DNA of 6,240 nt from CAYRUP01 sp964489265 (GTDB taxonomy: Bacteria > Pseudomonadota > Gammaproteobacteria > DSM-16500), in assembly GCA_964489265.1 (NCBI GenBank), contig CAZAXX010000098.1, positions 1-6,240 on the forward strand, in the 5' to 3' direction. The notes beneath the pieces are model-generated. The model was not told the DNA's origin. It did not search any database and was given only the letters and a program-made list of their open reading frames with translations. Each line of letters starts with the position of its first letter. The stretch's first letter is position 1. A program made the position numbers and the translations under genes. Below are positions 4,593 through 6,240 of the stretch, piece by piece.

Positions 4593-6104
4593 ATGAATTC
4601 GTTAGGAAAATTTTCCGTTATTCTCATCACGAGTTTGGTGATAATTAGCGGTTTAAATACAGAAGCTTACGCAAAAAAACATTCCCGACGTGCACATTCC
4701 CATGCTCGAAATCATGCTGAATCTCAAGCAAGTTCTATTAGAGGCACTGACAATTTAATCGCGACCATCAATCAAATTGTGGGTAGCGCCGGGCCGAATA
4801 CCGTCATTGGTATCCAGGTTAAATCCATGAAACACGGCGATATGCTCTATAATCGCAACTCCCAGCAATTATTTACGCCAGCCAGCACACTCAAAATCTT
4901 CACCGCAGAAGCTGCTCTGCTTTTCCTGGGCCCTAATTACCGGTTTTTGACCCGGCTTGTGACCAGCGCCAAATCCATGTCAAATGGCATGATCAACGGT
5001 GATGTTTACCTCGTGCATAGCGGCGATCCATCGCTGACTTATACCGATTTAACCGATTTGATGGTCTCTTTAAAATCGCAGCAAATTCAGGGCGTGAATG
5101 GCAATGTGTATGTCGATAATACGGCGTATGACCAAGATAATACGGGGCCTGGCTGGGCAGATAAAGATGCGCAATATTGTTATGCGGCGCCGATTAATGC
5201 CAGCATCATTAATCATAATTGTATTTCTATCGGCATTGCGCCGGCGAAAACAGAAGGGCGTCAGGCAACTATTATAGAAAACCCTCGCTTCTATTATTCT
5301 GGCGTTGCAAACTCTGTCATTACCAAATCGCGCGGCCGTTCCTGCCGAATTTCACTGAATACGCAGCCAGACAATACGCTCACCTTAAATGGTTGTATCG
5401 CGAAAGGAAAAAATTCGCTAGGCGGCAGCGTCGTGATCCCGAATATTGTGAAATACAATGAATCGATGTTGACGAGTTTATTTAAGCAATATGGCATACA
5501 AGTCACCGGTCAAATCAATGCAAAAACAGCGCCTACCAACTTATCGGTACTTGCTTCACATGAATCAAAACCCTTACACGTCTTGATTAACGAGATGTTA
5601 AAAAAATCCGACAATATTATCGCCGGCTCACTCTTCAAAAAAATCGGCGCGCTTTATTCCAATCAACCAGGCAGTTGGAATAATGGCAGCTCGGCCGTAA
5701 AACAAATCCTCGGACAAAAAGCCGCAGTGAATACAGCAGATATGCATTTAATTGATGGCTCTGGTTTATCGCGCAATAATCAAGTGACGCCCGCACAAAT
5801 GATGCAAGTACTGGATTATGCTTTTCATAATTATGCGATTAATTACGAATTTATTTCTGCATTGCCAATCGCGGGTGTGGATGGAACATTGAAAGGACGT
5901 TTGCAAAATGCGGCTTGGAAAGTGCGCGCGAAAACGGGAACCATTGCAGGCGTTGTTTCACTGGCTGGCTTTGCGATGAGCAAAGATCGCGAGCCGATTG
6001 CGTTTGTGATTATTGTGAATGGCCAGAATGGGAATATTTGGAAGTATCGTGAAATTGAAGACAAAATCGTAACGGCGTTGACGAATTATTCTCGGGGTGG
6101 TTAA
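4593..6104 (+). CDS. dacB: D-alanyl-D-alanine carboxypeptidase/endopeptidase DacB (PBP4, peptidase S13)
   Basis: 503-aa precursor of a class C low-molecular-weight penicillin-binding protein. It trims the terminal D-Ala of peptidoglycan stem peptides and cuts DD-crosslinks in the periplasm. A signal peptide covers residues 1-27 (hydrophobic core FSVILITSLVIISGL, likely cleavage after AYA). The three active-site motifs are present: SxxK as S98-T-L-K101 in TPASTLK, SxN as S339-D-N341, and KTG as K447-T-G449 in RAKTGT. DGSGLSRNN (388-396) is also typical of S13. The roughly 230 residues between SxxK and SxN hold the large family insertion. Length is near that of E. coli DacB. Between signal and catalytic domain is a basic, histidine-rich stretch (28-45, HSRRAHSHARNH), an unusual linker that might bind polyanionic wall polymers or metal (inference). 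It is divergent from the MFS cluster and apparently monocistronic. Confidence 0.95.
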   Translation: MNSLGKFSVILITSLVIISGLNTEAYAKKHSRRAHSHARNHAESQASSIRGTDNLIATINQIVGSAGPNTVIGIQVKSMKHGDMLYNRNSQQLFTPASTLKIFTAEAALLFLGPNYRFLTRLVTSAKSMSNGMINGDVYLVHSGDPSLTYTDLTDLMVSLKSQQIQGVNGNVYVDNTAYDQDNTGPGWADKDAQYCYAAPINASIINHNCISIGIAPAKTEGRQATIIENPRFYYSGVANSVITKSRGRSCRISLNTQPDNTLTLNGCIAKGKNSLGGSVVIPNIVKYNESMLTSLFKQYGIQVTGQINAKTAPTNLSVLASHESKPLHVLINEMLKKSDNIIAGSLFKKIGALYSNQPGSWNNGSSAVKQILGQKAAVNTADMHLIDGSGLSRNNQVTPAQMMQVLDYAFHNYAINYEFISALPIAGVDGTLKGRLQNAAWKVRAKTGTIAGVVSLAGFAMSKDREPIAFVIIVNGQNGNIWKYREIEDKIVTALTNYSRGG

Positions 6105-6117
6105 CTAACCCTTCGAG
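6091..6117 (+). repeat. Stem-loop over the dacB stop codon
   Basis: CTCGGGGTGGTT (6091-6102) can pair in RNA with AACCCTTCGAG (6107-6117): 11 pairs including two G-U, one bulged U and an AACT loop. The TAA stop (6102-6104) sits at the loop. No T-run follows, so it is not a standard terminator; it may protect the 3' end or be a repeat remnant. Confidence 0.4.
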
Positions 6118-6143
6118 TCTCTGCTGATAAATCCCTCCCCACA

Positions 6144-6215
6144 TTGTCATCCTGAACGAAGTGAAGGATCGCCATGTTATAACTCAAAGATCCTTCACTT
6201 CGTTCAGGATGACAA
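6144..6215. repeat. Perfect 27-bp inverted repeat behind dacB (family 2)
   Basis: The arms 6144-6170 (starting TTGTCATCCTGAACGAAG) and 6189-6215 are exact reverse complements around an 18-base loop. A TTTT at 6219-6222 follows the right arm after AGC, so weak terminator activity for dacB is possible. The arm resembles the CATCCTGA-GCGAAG-type dispersed palindromes seen in many bacterial genomes. Perfect arms suggest recent insertion or ongoing conversion. Confidence 0.85.
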
Positions 6216-6240
6216 AGCTTTTCACCGGACAGTAGTGCGC

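Noticed and set aside
5219..6064. Open frames in other frames within dacB
   Set aside because: They overlap the intact S13 carboxypeptidase with all three active-site motifs; no independent support.
6144..6215. Inverted repeat as ends of an insertion sequence
   Set aside because: The arms are only 18 bases apart, with no room for a transposase, so it is a hairpin element and not IS termini.
1..6240. tRNA, rRNA, CRISPR array, phage or conjugation genes
   Set aside because: None seen on either strand; no regularly spaced direct repeats and no cloverleaf-like sequence were recognised by eye.

Overview
The window comes from an AT-leaning proteobacterium, most likely a gammaproteobacterium. The carboxypeptidase has a DacB/PBP4 architecture typical of Gram-negatives, and small palindromic repeats lie between genes. 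The mix of genes and repeats resembles the Legionella/Coxiella side of the gammaproteobacteria, but that placement is inference from general look only.

Layout. Positions 1-1829 (+) hold the 3' part of a cystathionine beta-synthase gene and a complete cystathionine gamma-lyase gene. Together they form a reverse transsulfuration pair (homocysteine + serine to cystathionine to cysteine). A GC-rich 20-bp hairpin (1831-1877) follows. Next comes a complete TacA-TacT toxin-antitoxin module on the minus strand: GNAT toxin 1894-2409 and DUF1778 antitoxin 2412-2693, with a promoter/operator palindrome at 2707-2743. Still on the minus strand is a tight three-gene cluster read from 4445 down to 2774: a 62-aa cytosolic hypothetical protein, a 76-aa membrane protein and a 12-TM MFS exporter-like transporter. 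An extended -10 promoter at 4473-4481 drives it. Divergently, dacB (4593-6104, +) encodes a secreted penicillin-binding protein 4-type D,D-carboxypeptidase/endopeptidase. The window ends with a perfect 27-bp inverted repeat (6144-6215).

Most notable structure. The TA module is bracketed by two members of what looks like one palindromic repeat family, sharing GGTCCGCCCCTA: an intact hairpin right behind the gamma-lyase stop (1831-1877) and a degenerate one at 2774-2816. The degenerate copy encodes the last 13 residues and the stop codon of the MFS transporter. The module may therefore have entered, or be movable, as a cassette between repeats, and the transporter's C-terminus appears to have been rewritten by a repeat. 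The rest of the window is ordinary in type: no RNA gene, transposase, integrase or CRISPR array was seen. No stretch over 300 bases lacks a gene.
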